A stretch of DNA of 45,780 nt from Acidimicrobiia bacterium (GTDB taxonomy: Bacteria; Actinomycetota; Acidimicrobiia; Spongiisociales; Spongiisociaceae). The stretch lies in contig VXRE01000093.1 in the NCBI GenBank assembly GCA_009838635.1, positions 1 through 45,780 of the forward strand. Direction: 5' to 3'. A model generated the notes under the pieces. That model saw nothing but the letters and a program-made list of their open reading frames with translations. It was not told the DNA's origin and did no database searches. Positions 1 to 7,875 of the stretch are shown in pieces. The stretch's first letter is position 1. Each line of letters starts with the position of its first letter. The position numbers and the translations under genes were made by a program.

Positions 1-100
1 CGCGCCCGCCCCCCCCGCGCCCGGGGGCCCGCCGCCCCCGCCCCCCCGCGGGGGGGCGCCGGCGGGCCCGCCCGCCCCCCCCCCCCCCCCCCCCGCGCCG
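1..100. other. Low-complexity C/G tract at window edge
   Basis: This stretch is almost wholly C and G in homopolymer blocks, including an unbroken C run of more than 20 bases just before position 95. No reading frame, hairpin family or repeat unit makes biological sense of it, and base use becomes normal after about position 105. Such tracts are typical of assembly ends or sequencing noise in very GC-rich templates. From 101 to 246 I see only short AT-richer spacer sequence ahead of the first gene, with no clear promoter. Confidence 0.6.
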
Positions 101-246
101 CGTTTTTCGCGTTCTTGCGGCTCGGGGACACTAGCTGGGCCGCTGATAGTGTGAGGAACATCTAACCGCCTGTCCTGCATCTACAGCGGGCCGCTTCATC
201 TGCTCCCGCAGACATGTCACGCATCGTGGTCAGGCGGGTCACGCGG

Positions 247-1116
247 ATGGAAGGCGCCGAGTTGGAATACGAGTTCGTCAGGTTCAGCCGGGACGATGCA
301 GTGGCCACGATCACCCTCGACCGTCCGGATGCGATGAACGCGCTATCGCATGGGCTCGAAAGGGAACTCCATCACGCGCTCGACGAGGCCGATGCCGATA
401 CGGCCATAAGGGTGATAGTCCTGACCGGGGCAGGACGGGCGTTCTCCGCAGGCTACGACTTCGATGACGAGGTTCCGGGCAAAGATGCCACCACTGCCGA
501 GACATTGGGCCAGTGGCTCGACACCAACCAGCGAAGCGTGGAGGGCTTCATGCATGTGATGGAGCTCTCGACACCGGTGATAGCCGCGGTCAACGGATGG
601 TGCCTGGGCGGAGGGTTCTGGTACGCGTTGTGCTCGGACATCACGATCGCCTCCGAGGACGCGACCTTCGGCCAGCCGGAGGTCAGGGGGATATCGAGTT
701 CGTCCATCCTGTTCGCGGTGCTGGCCGGGTGGAAGAACGCCCACCGCTACACGCTCACCGGCGACCACTTCGACGCCGCCGAGGCGCTGCGGATGGGGGT
801 CGTGAACGAGGTGGTGCCGGCCGACCGGTTGCTGGAGCGGGCCTACGCACTGGCCGCGAGGATTGCCATGGTCCCGGCCGACTCGGTGCGTCTCAACAAG
901 GCGATCACCACCTACGGCCTGGAGGCGATGGGACTGCGGAACGCCCACAACGTGATGGCGTTCCTCGCCACCATCGCCCACGCTTCCGGCGATTCACCCG
1001 ACGTCCGGCACCTCAACGAGGCATATCGCCGGGGAGGGACCAGGGCGTTCCTCGACGCTCGCGACGGTCCGTTCCAACCCGAGCCCGGCGGGCCGCGGTC
1101 GCGCAGAGACGGGTGA
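247..1116 (+). CDS. Enoyl-CoA hydratase/isomerase family protein (crotonase fold)
   Basis: A 289-residue crotonase-superfamily protein expected to act on acyl-CoA thioesters in the cytoplasm. The N-terminal strand ends in TLDRPDAMNALS, the usual CoA-pocket entry. The segment GRAFSAGYDFDD supplies the first oxyanion-hole amide and NGWCLGGGFWYALCSDI the second, with the Gly-Gly-Gly turn intact. FGQPEVRGI carries a Glu at the position used as catalytic acid/base in hydratases. The C-terminal helical part runs to a Pro/Gly/Arg-rich tail. I chose ATG at 247, where the homologous part begins; an in-frame ATG at 214 would add 11 residues, and neither has a strong ribosome site. A VOC protein follows 63 bases later on the same strand. 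The exact substrate cannot be told; hydratase, isomerase and hydrolase members look alike at this level. Confidence 0.85.
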   Translation: MEGAELEYEFVRFSRDDAVATITLDRPDAMNALSHGLERELHHALDEADADTAIRVIVLTGAGRAFSAGYDFDDEVPGKDATTAETLGQWLDTNQRSVEGFMHVMELSTPVIAAVNGWCLGGGFWYALCSDITIASEDATFGQPEVRGISSSSILFAVLAGWKNAHRYTLTGDHFDAAEALRMGVVNEVVPADRLLERAYALAARIAMVPADSVRLNKAITTYGLEAMGLRNAHNVMAFLATIAHASGDSPDVRHLNEAYRRGGTRAFLDARDGPFQPEPGGPRSRRDG

Positions 1117-1179
1117 CCCGGTCACCCCGTCCACCCGCGGTCTAGCATCCCTTGGGACACCACGATCGAAGGGCGCGCA

Positions 1180-1617
1180 GTGATCACCAGTTTCAACCAC
1201 TCGGGAATCGTGGTCCGGGATCTGGACGAGATGTTGCGGTTCTACACGGAGGATCTCGGTCTCACCGTCCTCGAACGCTACGAGATGGAGGCGGGACCCG
1301 AAGGTGATCACGCCGGAATACCGGGGGCGCGCCGTACCGAGGTATTCCTCGGTCTCGGGGATGACGGCCACATGCTCGAACTCATCGAGTACCTGGAGCC
1401 TCTCTCGAGCGACGGTCATGTCGAGCTGAACAAGCTGGGCGCCACCCACGTCTGTTTCCTCGTGGACGACCTGGACAGGGCCCACGAGGAGCTGGTGGGC
1501 AAAGGCGTCTCCTTCGTTACGGAGCCGATCTTCTCGAAGACCCCGGATGGGGACGATTGGGGCGTGGTCTACTTCCAGGATCCGGAGGGCAACTGGCTCG
1601 AGTTCATCCAGCTCTAG
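1180..1617 (+). CDS. VOC-family (glyoxalase/dioxygenase fold) metalloenzyme
   Basis: A 145-residue vicinal-oxygen-chelate protein made of two beta-alpha-beta-beta-beta modules. The four expected metal ligands are visible: His7 in FNHSGIVV, Glu67 in HMLELIEY, His90 in ATHVCFLVDD and Glu141 in NWLEFIQL. The last is embedded in the typical FQDPEGNWLEF ending. Length is normal for single-chain glyoxalase I or methylmalonyl-CoA epimerase-type members, and an intact ligand set argues for a working metalloenzyme. The start is GTG at 1180. It sits between an enoyl-CoA hydratase and amidohydrolase-like paralogue 1, so a role in isomerising or cleaving an intermediate of the same catabolic route is possible, but the reaction is not identifiable. 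Confidence 0.82.
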   Translation: MITSFNHSGIVVRDLDEMLRFYTEDLGLTVLERYEMEAGPEGDHAGIPGARRTEVFLGLGDDGHMLELIEYLEPLSSDGHVELNKLGATHVCFLVDDLDRAHEELVGKGVSFVTEPIFSKTPDGDDWGVVYFQDPEGNWLEFIQL

Positions 1618-1679
1618 GCCCGAAATAATGCTGGAGTGGTAGATAATTGAAGAACCGGACAGGGGCAGGAGAGGGATCG

Positions 1680-2582
1680 ATGGTCACGGTTGATTGCCAC
1701 CTTCATCTGACCGAGACGCCCAGCCAGGTTCCCGACTGGTGGATGACCGAGATGTACCGGCCCTACGGGGGCGTCTTCGGGTCGACCGACGGGGCCTGGA
1801 TGGTTGACCTGCTGGATCGGTCCGGTGTCGACGTGGGTCTGGTGCAGGGCGCCGACATCCGCCGCACGACCTGGCACCCGGACTTTCCTGAGGAACATGA
1901 GGTGTTCGTTCCCAACGACTACACCGCCGAGCAGGTGGCAATGTTCCCGGATCGGCTCAAGGGGGTCGTCTGCGTGGACCCGATCCGCGATGTCGGGGCT
2001 GCGCTGGAAGAGATCGACCGTTGTGTCCTGGAACTGGACTTCCGCGCTGTCAAGCTCGTGGCGGCCTACCAGCACTACTCGCCCAACGACCGCCGGCTCG
2101 ACCCGATCTACGAGCGATGCATCGAGCTGGATGTCCCGGTGCACATCTTCACGGGTTGGACGCCGACCATCACCGCCAAGCTGGTGCACGCGGATCCGGT
2201 GCTCATCGATGAGGTCGGCCGCCGCTACCGGGACCTGAAGCTCATCGTGGCGCTCGGTGTGCCATGGATCGATCAATGCATCCTCATGGTCGCGAAGCAT
2301 CCCAACTTCTACGCGGACATGTACCACTACTCGGAAATGGGACCGGAACCCCTCTACGGGGCGCTGGAGACGTTCCGGTCGCTGTCCGCCCTCGACCGGG
2401 TGTTGTACGGGTCCAACAACAGCGACAAGGTGCGCGTGGGTCGGGAGGAGTCAACCGTCCCGGACGTGTACCGGAGCGTCAACGAGGTGGCCGAACGACG
2501 GGGCGCCCCTCCGTTCTCGGACGAGGAGATGGCGGCGATCCTGGGCGGTTCGGCCGCCGGCATCTACAAGATCGGCGCCTAG
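1680..2582 (+). CDS. Amidohydrolase-2-like TIM-barrel protein, paralogue 1 (metal site degenerate)
   Basis: A 300-residue protein of the amidohydrolase_2 (ACMSD-like) family and the first of five paralogues here. The start is ATG at 1680 behind GGAGAGGGA; all five paralogues begin Met-Val-Thr/Ser-Val/Ile-Asp-Cys-His. The HxH pair is present (His7, His9). Three other ligands of the family are lost when aligned with paralogue 3: residue 157 is Phe (FTGWTP) instead of His, the His of AHLGYPW is deleted (ALGVPW), and the late Asp is Asn (YGSNNSD). After this comes an Asp-Lys-Val-Arg segment absent from paralogue 3. Conserved family blocks include IRRTTWHPDFP, VPNDYTAEQV and SPNDRRLDPIYE. It converges on the selenoprotein gene with 40 bases between. 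A classic metal-dependent hydrolase or decarboxylase role is doubtful. Confidence 0.8.
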   Translation: MVTVDCHLHLTETPSQVPDWWMTEMYRPYGGVFGSTDGAWMVDLLDRSGVDVGLVQGADIRRTTWHPDFPEEHEVFVPNDYTAEQVAMFPDRLKGVVCVDPIRDVGAALEEIDRCVLELDFRAVKLVAAYQHYSPNDRRLDPIYERCIELDVPVHIFTGWTPTITAKLVHADPVLIDEVGRRYRDLKLIVALGVPWIDQCILMVAKHPNFYADMYHYSEMGPEPLYGALETFRSLSALDRVLYGSNNSDKVRVGREESTVPDVYRSVNEVAERRGAPPFSDEEMAAILGGSAAGIYKIGA

Positions 2583-2622
2583 ACGGTCCGAACCGGAATC
2601 TGCGATTCGTGCCCGCCCGGTC

Positions 2623-3936
2623 CTAGGACATTGCCGGGACGTCGAAGACCGTGGGTTCCGAGACCTCGGCCTCGAGTGCCGAGATGGCGGTCTCCACGAC
2701 CCGGCGGCGATACTCCATCTCGTCGGCCGTGTCCAGGTCCGGATCCCCGAAGGGATGGGTGACGGCCTTGCCCTGGACGATCCGGAGTACGCCCACGGAC
2801 TCGGCCAGCGGGACCAGCGCCGTGACCAGGGCCGCCGGAATGCCCTGGTTCTCGATCGACTTGGCGAGCGTAGACCCGCTACGCGTCCCTGTCCCTCAGG
2901 TCGAACCCACGATCGCGGCCTGAACCCCGTCGGCGATCAGGGCGCGTCCCATCTCGGCGCCGATGCGGGTCATGTCGCGCAGAGTGCCCATGTTGCCCGT
3001 GGTGCTCAGCAGCTCGGAGTGGAGGCTCAACCGGCCCGCCTGCTCCATGGACCGGGCGGCATCGAGCGGTACCTGGCGGTCGGGGTCCTGGTTGGCGAAG
3101 CTGGTGTCGATACCGCCGTGGACCGATTCGAACTCGCCCTCCGCGAAGCCTTCCCGGTCCTGGATCGGGTATCTCATCCAGTCGGTCGCCCATCCGGAAG
3201 GCAGGCGGTCGGGGTTGCCCGCCGGGACGATCCCCGCCTCGGTCACCAGCGCCAACCGGAAGGGGGCGCCCGTCGTGATCGGCTCGGAGGCCTCGGCGGG
3301 TTCGTAGCGGGGGAGCGGCCACTCGGTAGCGAAGGGCTCTCCGCGCATCTTCGTGAGCAGCATCTCGATCGCCCGGGTGGAACCCCGCAGGTCCTCGAAC
3401 GTGTTGCGCCGGAGCCCCTTGGTGAGGGTGCCCTCCTCCGCGGCGCTGCCGAGTTCTTCACCTCTAGCCAGCCTGGACGCCAGATGCGCGAGGCGCTCCA
3501 GTGCGGTGCCCATGCTGGCGGCTGTCTCGGCGGTGGCGAGAGTCGGGACCCAGGCCCGGTAGTCGGCGGCGCCCGGGCTGTCGGGGTGGAGTCCGGTGAC
3601 CGCCGGCACGCCGAGGTGTTCGATCACCGCCTTGCAGACCGCGCCGCAGGCCAGACCGTACCGTCCGGATCCGAAGGCCGGTCCGGCCACCACGACGTCC
3701 GGGTCGAACCCGGCGATCAGCCCGATCACCTCGTCCACGGCGCGGCTCCCGCCTTGCGCCATGTAGTTGTCGCCGCCGATGACGGTCCCGACGATCCGGT
3801 CCTCGCCTTCCAGGAAGCGGGTCAGGCCCCGGCCGCTTCCCACCGGACCCAGTTCGGAGACCGGTCCCATGCCTGCCTGGTCCTCACCGCCCAGTCCCCC
3901 GAAGAACTGGTTGAGATAGTGGACGATTCTCGCCAT
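2623..3936 (-). CDS. grdB-like: GrdB-like reductase component B selenoprotein; in-frame UGA read as selenocysteine
   Basis: The product resembles GrdB/GrdF/GrdH, the substrate-binding selenoprotein of glycine, sarcosine and betaine reductases. The N-terminus (HYLNQFFGGLGGEDQAGMGP) and the block VVAGPAFGSGRYGLACGAV are hallmarks. Conventional reading stops at UGA (2896-2898) after residue 346. Read as selenocysteine 347, the frame gives GTGTRSGSTLAKSIENQGIP and runs 90 residues to TAG at 2623, for 437 residues, the usual GrdB length. A bSECIS-like hairpin follows the UGA. The site reads U-G-T-G-T-R-S, so both cysteines of the clostridial UxxCxxC motif are replaced. The start ATG lies 10 bases after the grdE-like stop, so the two are co-transcribed. 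In known systems component B binds the amine and forms a selenoether passed to GrdA; no GrdA is present here. Automated callers would truncate this gene. Confidence 0.88.
2868..2884 (-). promoter_or_regulatory. bSECIS-like hairpin after the UGA of the GrdB-like gene
   Basis: On the minus strand GCGTAG pairs perfectly with CTACGC around the five-base loop CGGGT. The loop begins 18 bases after the UGA and contains adjacent G and U. Bacterial SECIS elements are short hairpins within the coding sequence whose apical loop lies roughly 16-37 bases past the UGA and usually holds a G and U that SelB recognises. Geometry and loop content both fit. A six-pair stem is modest, so binding by SelB is inferred. 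Confidence 0.65.
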
Positions 3937-3946
3937 CGGTTACCCC

Positions 3947-5281
3947 TCAGTACTCCTCGCCGCGGATACGTGTCCCACCGAACTGGTGGGTGCTGGCCAT
4001 GACGATGGCCAGCGGCGCCTCGAACGCGCCTGACGGGTCATCTTCGATCCGGATCAGTGCGTCACCACCGATCACCCGCTCCACGGGCTCGAAGCGGACG
4101 GCCTCCTCGTAGTTTCCGGTGCTCACGATGGCATCGGCCTCCGGAACGAAATGGACGAAGCCGGATTCGCCCGGGTTGGCCGCCATCTCCATCGACAGCA
4201 TCGTCGTGGTCACTCTCCGTCGCTCCAGGTTCCTGCAAATCATCATGGCGTCGACAGCGGGATGCCCGCCGCCGGCGTAGTTGATCAGCGCACCTTCGGC
4301 GCCCATCATGATCGCCAGGTTGGCCGCATGGTTGGCGAGGCGCTCCTTGGCGGCGCGGGTGTCTCCGTTGGTGAAGAGGACCACACCCCGGAAGTCGATG
4401 TCCTGGCCGTGGCGGGCGTAGAGATCCTCGATGATCGGGTGGTTCTGCACCGTGTAGGTGAGTTCCCGCATGCACGCGATGGCGTTCCAGCCGCACACCA
4501 GGGCCCCGTCGAGCAGCTCGTTGGGGTGGATCGGCGTGGGCAGGTGGGCGGCGCCGCCGATGGCCCCGGCGCCGGGAGCGATCTCGCCATGCAGGAACGG
4601 GATGGCCAGTTGGTACAGGTACACGACCGCCGGCAGCCCGTTGACCGGCGAGGGGGCCAGGTCGTAGGTGTCCACCCGGTCGGGTGTCTTGCCGAGCGTC
4701 GTCTCCGCCAGGTACCGGGCCGCCTTAAGGCCTGCGAGCCGGACCGCCTTGTTGTACTCGACCGCCTCCGGCGTTCCCTCGAAGACGTTGGTGGGACGGT
4801 CCTCGCTCTCGAGCAGTGCGGTGGTCGGTTCACAGGAGACCACCACGTTGATCAGTTCCGAGAGGGGCGAGTATCCGGCTGTGGATCCGGCCATGTCGAA
4901 GACGGCCTCCCGCCAGTAGCGCGGCTCGCCCGGTACCGGAAGGGCGGTCTCCACGACCGCCACCCCTTTCAGGGCGTGGGTGGTTCCCGTGCCGACCAGC
5001 CGCGGCACGGTCAGGAGACCCGAGAAGTCCGTGCCGGGAGGGTCCACCTTGATCCTCGGCTCCACCGCATCGATGGCGTTTATCACCCTGACCGATTCCC
5101 CGGGCCGGATGATCTCCACCGAGACGGCGGCAAGATCCGGATCCGCGGAGAGCTGGTCCTCCAACTCCTCGATGTTGATGGTCAGGATGCCGTCTGCGAA
5201 AGCGGTCTTGTCGCCGGCCCGGACATCGGACACGTCGAAGGCGCCGACGTCCAGGATCTGGCGGCGCGGGCCGGAGTTCAC
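3947..5281 (-). CDS. grdE-like: GrdE-like reductase component B alpha/beta proprotein (putative pyruvoyl enzyme)
   Basis: A 444-residue protein of the Gly_reductase family (GrdE/GrdG/GrdI, PrdA-like), partner of the selenoprotein encoded 10 bases downstream. In clostridial systems the proprotein cleaves itself at a cysteine to give two subunits, one capped by a pyruvoyl group that forms a Schiff base with the substrate amine. Features typical of the family are the early RVINAIDAVEPRIKVDPPGT block, the AHLPTPIHPNELLDGALVCGWNAIACM block and the late FTNGDTRAAKERLANHAANL and GAEGALINYAGGGHPAVD blocks. By position Cys263 (ALVCGW) is the best cleavage candidate, with Cys270 as alternative; I cannot confirm this from one sequence. 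The start is GTG at 5281 with GAGGGG upstream. The BKACE gene ends 58 bases upstream. Substrate could be glycine, sarcosine, betaine or something else. Confidence 0.83.
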   Translation of the reverse strand: MNSGPRRQILDVGAFDVSDVRAGDKTAFADGILTINIEELEDQLSADPDLAAVSVEIIRPGESVRVINAIDAVEPRIKVDPPGTDFSGLLTVPRLVGTGTTHALKGVAVVETALPVPGEPRYWREAVFDMAGSTAGYSPLSELINVVVSCEPTTALLESEDRPTNVFEGTPEAVEYNKAVRLAGLKAARYLAETTLGKTPDRVDTYDLAPSPVNGLPAVVYLYQLAIPFLHGEIAPGAGAIGGAAHLPTPIHPNELLDGALVCGWNAIACMRELTYTVQNHPIIEDLYARHGQDIDFRGVVLFTNGDTRAAKERLANHAANLAIMMGAEGALINYAGGGHPAVDAMMICRNLERRRVTTTMLSMEMAANPGESGFVHFVPEADAIVSTGNYEEAVRFEPVERVIGGDALIRIEDDPSGAFEAPLAIVMASTHQFGGTRIRGEEY

Positions 5282-5339
5282 GCCGGCGTCCCCTCGCGCC
5301 TCGCGGCGGGCTCGGGACGCTTCCGCCGAGGTCCGGGCT

Positions 5340-6305
5340 TCATGCGACCTGCGGGAGGCCCAGCATCTGGCGGGCCTGGGCGGGGGTGGCGATCTCGCGG
5401 TTCATGTCTTCGGCGATCCTGCGGATGCGGCTCACCAGCTGGGCGTTGCCGGTGGCCTTCTCGCCCCGCCGGTAGTAGATGTTGTCTTCCAGACCGACCC
5501 GAACGTGGCCTCCCAGCAGGATTCCCAGGACGTTCATAGGGATCTGGAACGGCCCGGTGCCGATCACCGAGTAGAGGGCGCCGGCCGGGAGTTCGTTGAT
5601 GAGCGACATGAGGTTGGCGGGCGTCGGGAACGACGCGGTCTGGGCGCCCAGGACGAACTGCACCATGTAAGGGGGTGTCACGTTCTCGTTGTAGATCAGA
5701 TCGCGAAGCACCCAGTACTGGCCCGGGTCGTAGACCTCCAACTCCGGCTTCATCCCGCGCTCGGCGATCACCGACGCGTAGTGGTTCAGTTCACCGTAGG
5801 TGGTGCCGCTGCACATGTCGTACTCGACCGGCCCGCGGGGATGTGGGAGGTCGGAAGGCCGCTCGGGCATGGTGAACTTCGACACGAACGGGCCGAGGTT
5901 GAGGGTGGCCACGTCCGGGGCCGGGTCGGCGTACAGCGGCGAGTACCGTTCCTCCGTGGTCAGGGTGGGCCCGCCGCCGGTGCTGTTGTTGATGATCACA
6001 TCCGGGCACAGCTCCCGGATCATCCCGTTGACCTTCCCGTAGTCGGCGGGGTTGCCGGTGCACTGACTCCAGTCGTCGGGATCCCGCACATGCACGTGTA
6101 TCTGCGACGCGCCGGCCTCGTATGCCCTCCGGGCTTCCTCCGCCTGCTCCTCCGGGGTCTCGGGAAGAGCCGGGTTCGACTCCTTGCCATGGCCACCGCC
6201 GCTGATGGCCGCGGTGATGATCAGGGGCGGCAGCGCACTCCGAGCCGTCTTCCGCATCCAGAGGTACGGGTCGCGAAAGTCCCAAGTCGCTTCGATTTCG
6301 CCCAT
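5340..6305 (-). CDS. BKACE family beta-keto acid cleavage enzyme (DUF849)
   Basis: A 321-residue TIM-barrel enzyme of the BKACE/Kce family, which condenses a beta-keto acid with acetyl-CoA and cleaves it to a CoA ester and acetoacetate or a related product. The signatures are PLIITAAISGGGHGKE near residues 27-41, the zinc-binding His70/His72 pair in IHVHVRDPDD, NNSTGGGPT, a later PELEVYD that should hold the third ligand Glu, and RVGLEDNIYYRRGEKA near the C-terminus. I use ATG at 6305 because AAAGGA lies 7 bases before it; an ATG at 6332 has none. Family members act on 3-keto-5-aminohexanoate, dehydrocarnitine and others. Placement between a deaminase-like amidohydrolase and the GrdE/GrdB pair suggests an amine-bearing keto acid, but that is inference. 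Confidence 0.88.
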   Translation of the reverse strand: MGEIEATWDFRDPYLWMRKTARSALPPLIITAAISGGGHGKESNPALPETPEEQAEEARRAYEAGASQIHVHVRDPDDWSQCTGNPADYGKVNGMIRELCPDVIINNSTGGGPTLTTEERYSPLYADPAPDVATLNLGPFVSKFTMPERPSDLPHPRGPVEYDMCSGTTYGELNHYASVIAERGMKPELEVYDPGQYWVLRDLIYNENVTPPYMVQFVLGAQTASFPTPANLMSLINELPAGALYSVIGTGPFQIPMNVLGILLGGHVRVGLEDNIYYRRGEKATGNAQLVSRIRRIAEDMNREIATPAQARQMLGLPQVA

Positions 6306-6320
6306 CGGTGTTCCTTTCGA

Positions 6321-6330
6321 GACAGCTGTC
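6321..6330. promoter_or_regulatory. Perfect 10-bp palindrome before the BKACE gene
   Basis: GACAGCTGTC is perfectly self-complementary and sits 15 bases upstream of the chosen BKACE start, directly before its ribosome site, inside the 91-base gap after the amidohydrolase gene. Read on the minus strand it overlaps TTGACA. A repressor operator for the BKACE-grdE-grdB segment is possible, but 10-bp palindromes also arise by chance in GC-rich DNA. Confidence 0.22.
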
Positions 6331-6396
6331 AACCCCCGGTCGGTGCCTCGTCCTGGTACCGAGGGACCACCTTACGAGGCCCGAATCATAAAGAAC

Positions 6397-7875
6397 CTAG
6401 CCCTCCGACCGATCAAGCGTGGTCGGGGGTGTTTCGGTCATCCGCCACGGTTCGAGCAGCGGGGAGAGACCCGCCCGGGCGACGAGGTCCGCGGCTCGCC
6501 CGTTCGCTTCCTCGACGACGGCCGCTTCGTCCACCATCGTGCAGCTGCCGTTCTCGAAGATGACATCGCCGCCGACGATCGTATGGGTCACGTCGGCGGG
6601 GCCGGTCGAGTAAACGACAGAAGCCACCGTGCGGTGGAGCGGTGAATGGTGAGGAGCGGACTGATCCACGATCACCAGGTCCGCGAGCTTCCCCGGCGCG
6701 ATGACACCGGCTTCGATCCCCATGTACTCGGCGCCGGCGCGGGTGGCGAGTTCGATCGCTTCCTCACCGTTCGACTCGGTGGGGTTCTGGGAGTGGACGC
6801 GCTGGAGGAGGACCGCCTGCTTCATGCAGGCGAACATGTCCAGCCGGTGCCCGCTGCCCCCGTCCAGACCGAGAGCAACGGTTGCGCCGGCGCCGCGCAG
6901 GTCGCGGAGACGCATCACTCCCAAGGCTATGTACTGATGGGAGATCGGGCAGTAGGCGATACCGGTTCGGGAGTCCCCGACCAGTTCGACCTCGCGGTCG
7001 TCGAGGAAGATCCCGTGGGCCAGGGTGGCGCCCCGGCCCAAGAGCCCCCGCTCAGCCAGCCACAGCACCGGCCTGCGGTCGTACTCCTCGAGATAGAAGA
7101 CCGGGTCGTTCGCCGCCTCCGAGCAATGCGAGTGCCAGCCGACGCCTTTCTCGTGTGCCAGACCGACCGCATCGACCACGAGGTCCTGGCTGACGTAGAT
7201 GATGTTGAGGGGCGCCGGCCAGACGCCGACCCGGGCGCCGGCCGGGCGGGCCTCGATACAGGCCCGGGTGATGTCGATCTCCTCCTGGTTGGCGTAGCGG
7301 AACAACTCGCCCGCCAGGCCGTGCTTGACCGCCATCCCGGTCAGTTCGCCGGTCATGCCCCTGGCGACCGCCCCTCGCAGCCCGACCGCCTCGATGGCGT
7401 CCGCCACGGCCAGGGTGGATGCGAAGTCGGTAGGTGCGTAATGGTTGTCGAGCACGGTGGTGACGCCGGCGCGAGCGGCCTCCACCGCTCCGAGTTGAGC
7501 GCCGATCCTGGCCTCATCGATGGAGATGGCGGTGGTGACCGGCCACATGAAGTCAGACAGCCAAGGCCACAGCTCCAGGCCTTCTCCGAGACCCCGCGTC
7601 AGGTACTGGAACAGGTGCTGGTGGGTGTCCACGAGCCCGGGCAGGACCGCCCCTCCGGTGGCGTCGATGACCTGTTTCGCTTGGTAGTGACCGAGATCAC
7701 GGGCGGTGCCGACCGCGACGATCCGATCCCCGGTTATGGCTACCGCTCCCGGGTCGATAACCCGGCGCCGGTCGTCCACGGTGACCACCGTCCCTCCGGT
7801 GATGAGGAGATCGCAGGGGACAGGCTCCGAGGTGACCGGGCCCTCCTGGGAGCCTCCGGCGGGTGGACTCACCAT
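6397..7875 (-). CDS. Amidohydrolase, deaminase-type (TRZ/ATZ, MtaD/SahH-deaminase-like)
   Basis: A 492-residue metal-dependent hydrolase of the cytosine-deaminase/AtzA-like branch. It begins with the usual small beta domain (LLITGGTVVTVDD, then DATGGAVLPGLVDTHQHLFQ with His85 and His87). It continues with a barrel carrying GWHSHCSEA and TLAHGIFLD, and LGLDGGSG supplies the late Asp. A C-terminal beta domain (APGKLADLVIVDQ) closes the fold. Members remove amino or chloro groups from purines, triazines and related rings; YCPISHQYIALG replaces the common Cys-Pro-x-Ser-Asn form. The start overlaps the stop of the upstream tandem-ABM gene in ATGGTGA, indicating translational coupling. BKACE follows after 91 bases. 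The substrate is unknown; a nitrogen-bearing compound imported by the nearby ABC systems is a fair guess. Confidence 0.82.
   Translation of the reverse strand: MVSPPAGGSQEGPVTSEPVPCDLLITGGTVVTVDDRRRVIDPGAVAITGDRIVAVGTARDLGHYQAKQVIDATGGAVLPGLVDTHQHLFQYLTRGLGEGLELWPWLSDFMWPVTTAISIDEARIGAQLGAVEAARAGVTTVLDNHYAPTDFASTLAVADAIEAVGLRGAVARGMTGELTGMAVKHGLAGELFRYANQEEIDITRACIEARPAGARVGVWPAPLNIIYVSQDLVVDAVGLAHEKGVGWHSHCSEAANDPVFYLEEYDRRPVLWLAERGLLGRGATLAHGIFLDDREVELVGDSRTGIAYCPISHQYIALGVMRLRDLRGAGATVALGLDGGSGHRLDMFACMKQAVLLQRVHSQNPTESNGEEAIELATRAGAEYMGIEAGVIAPGKLADLVIVDQSAPHHSPLHRTVASVVYSTGPADVTHTIVGGDVIFENGSCTMVDEAAVVEEANGRAADLVARAGLSPLLEPWRMTETPPTTLDRSEG

Noticed and set aside
2896-2898. UGA of the GrdB-like gene as a nonsense mutation or ordinary stop
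   Set aside because: The position equals the known selenocysteine site, a bSECIS-like hairpin follows, and 90 in-frame residues restore the normal GrdB length.
2257-4002. 581-codon open frame on the plus strand across the selenoprotein gene
   Set aside because: It is antisense to the GrdB-like gene, has no recognisable domain and reads as Arg/Gly/Pro-rich shadow sequence.
6385-6416. TATGAT with TTGATC upstream as a promoter for the BKACE-grdE-grdB segment
   Set aside because: The gap between the two boxes is 20 bases, beyond the usual range, and the upstream box lies in the coding end of the previous gene.
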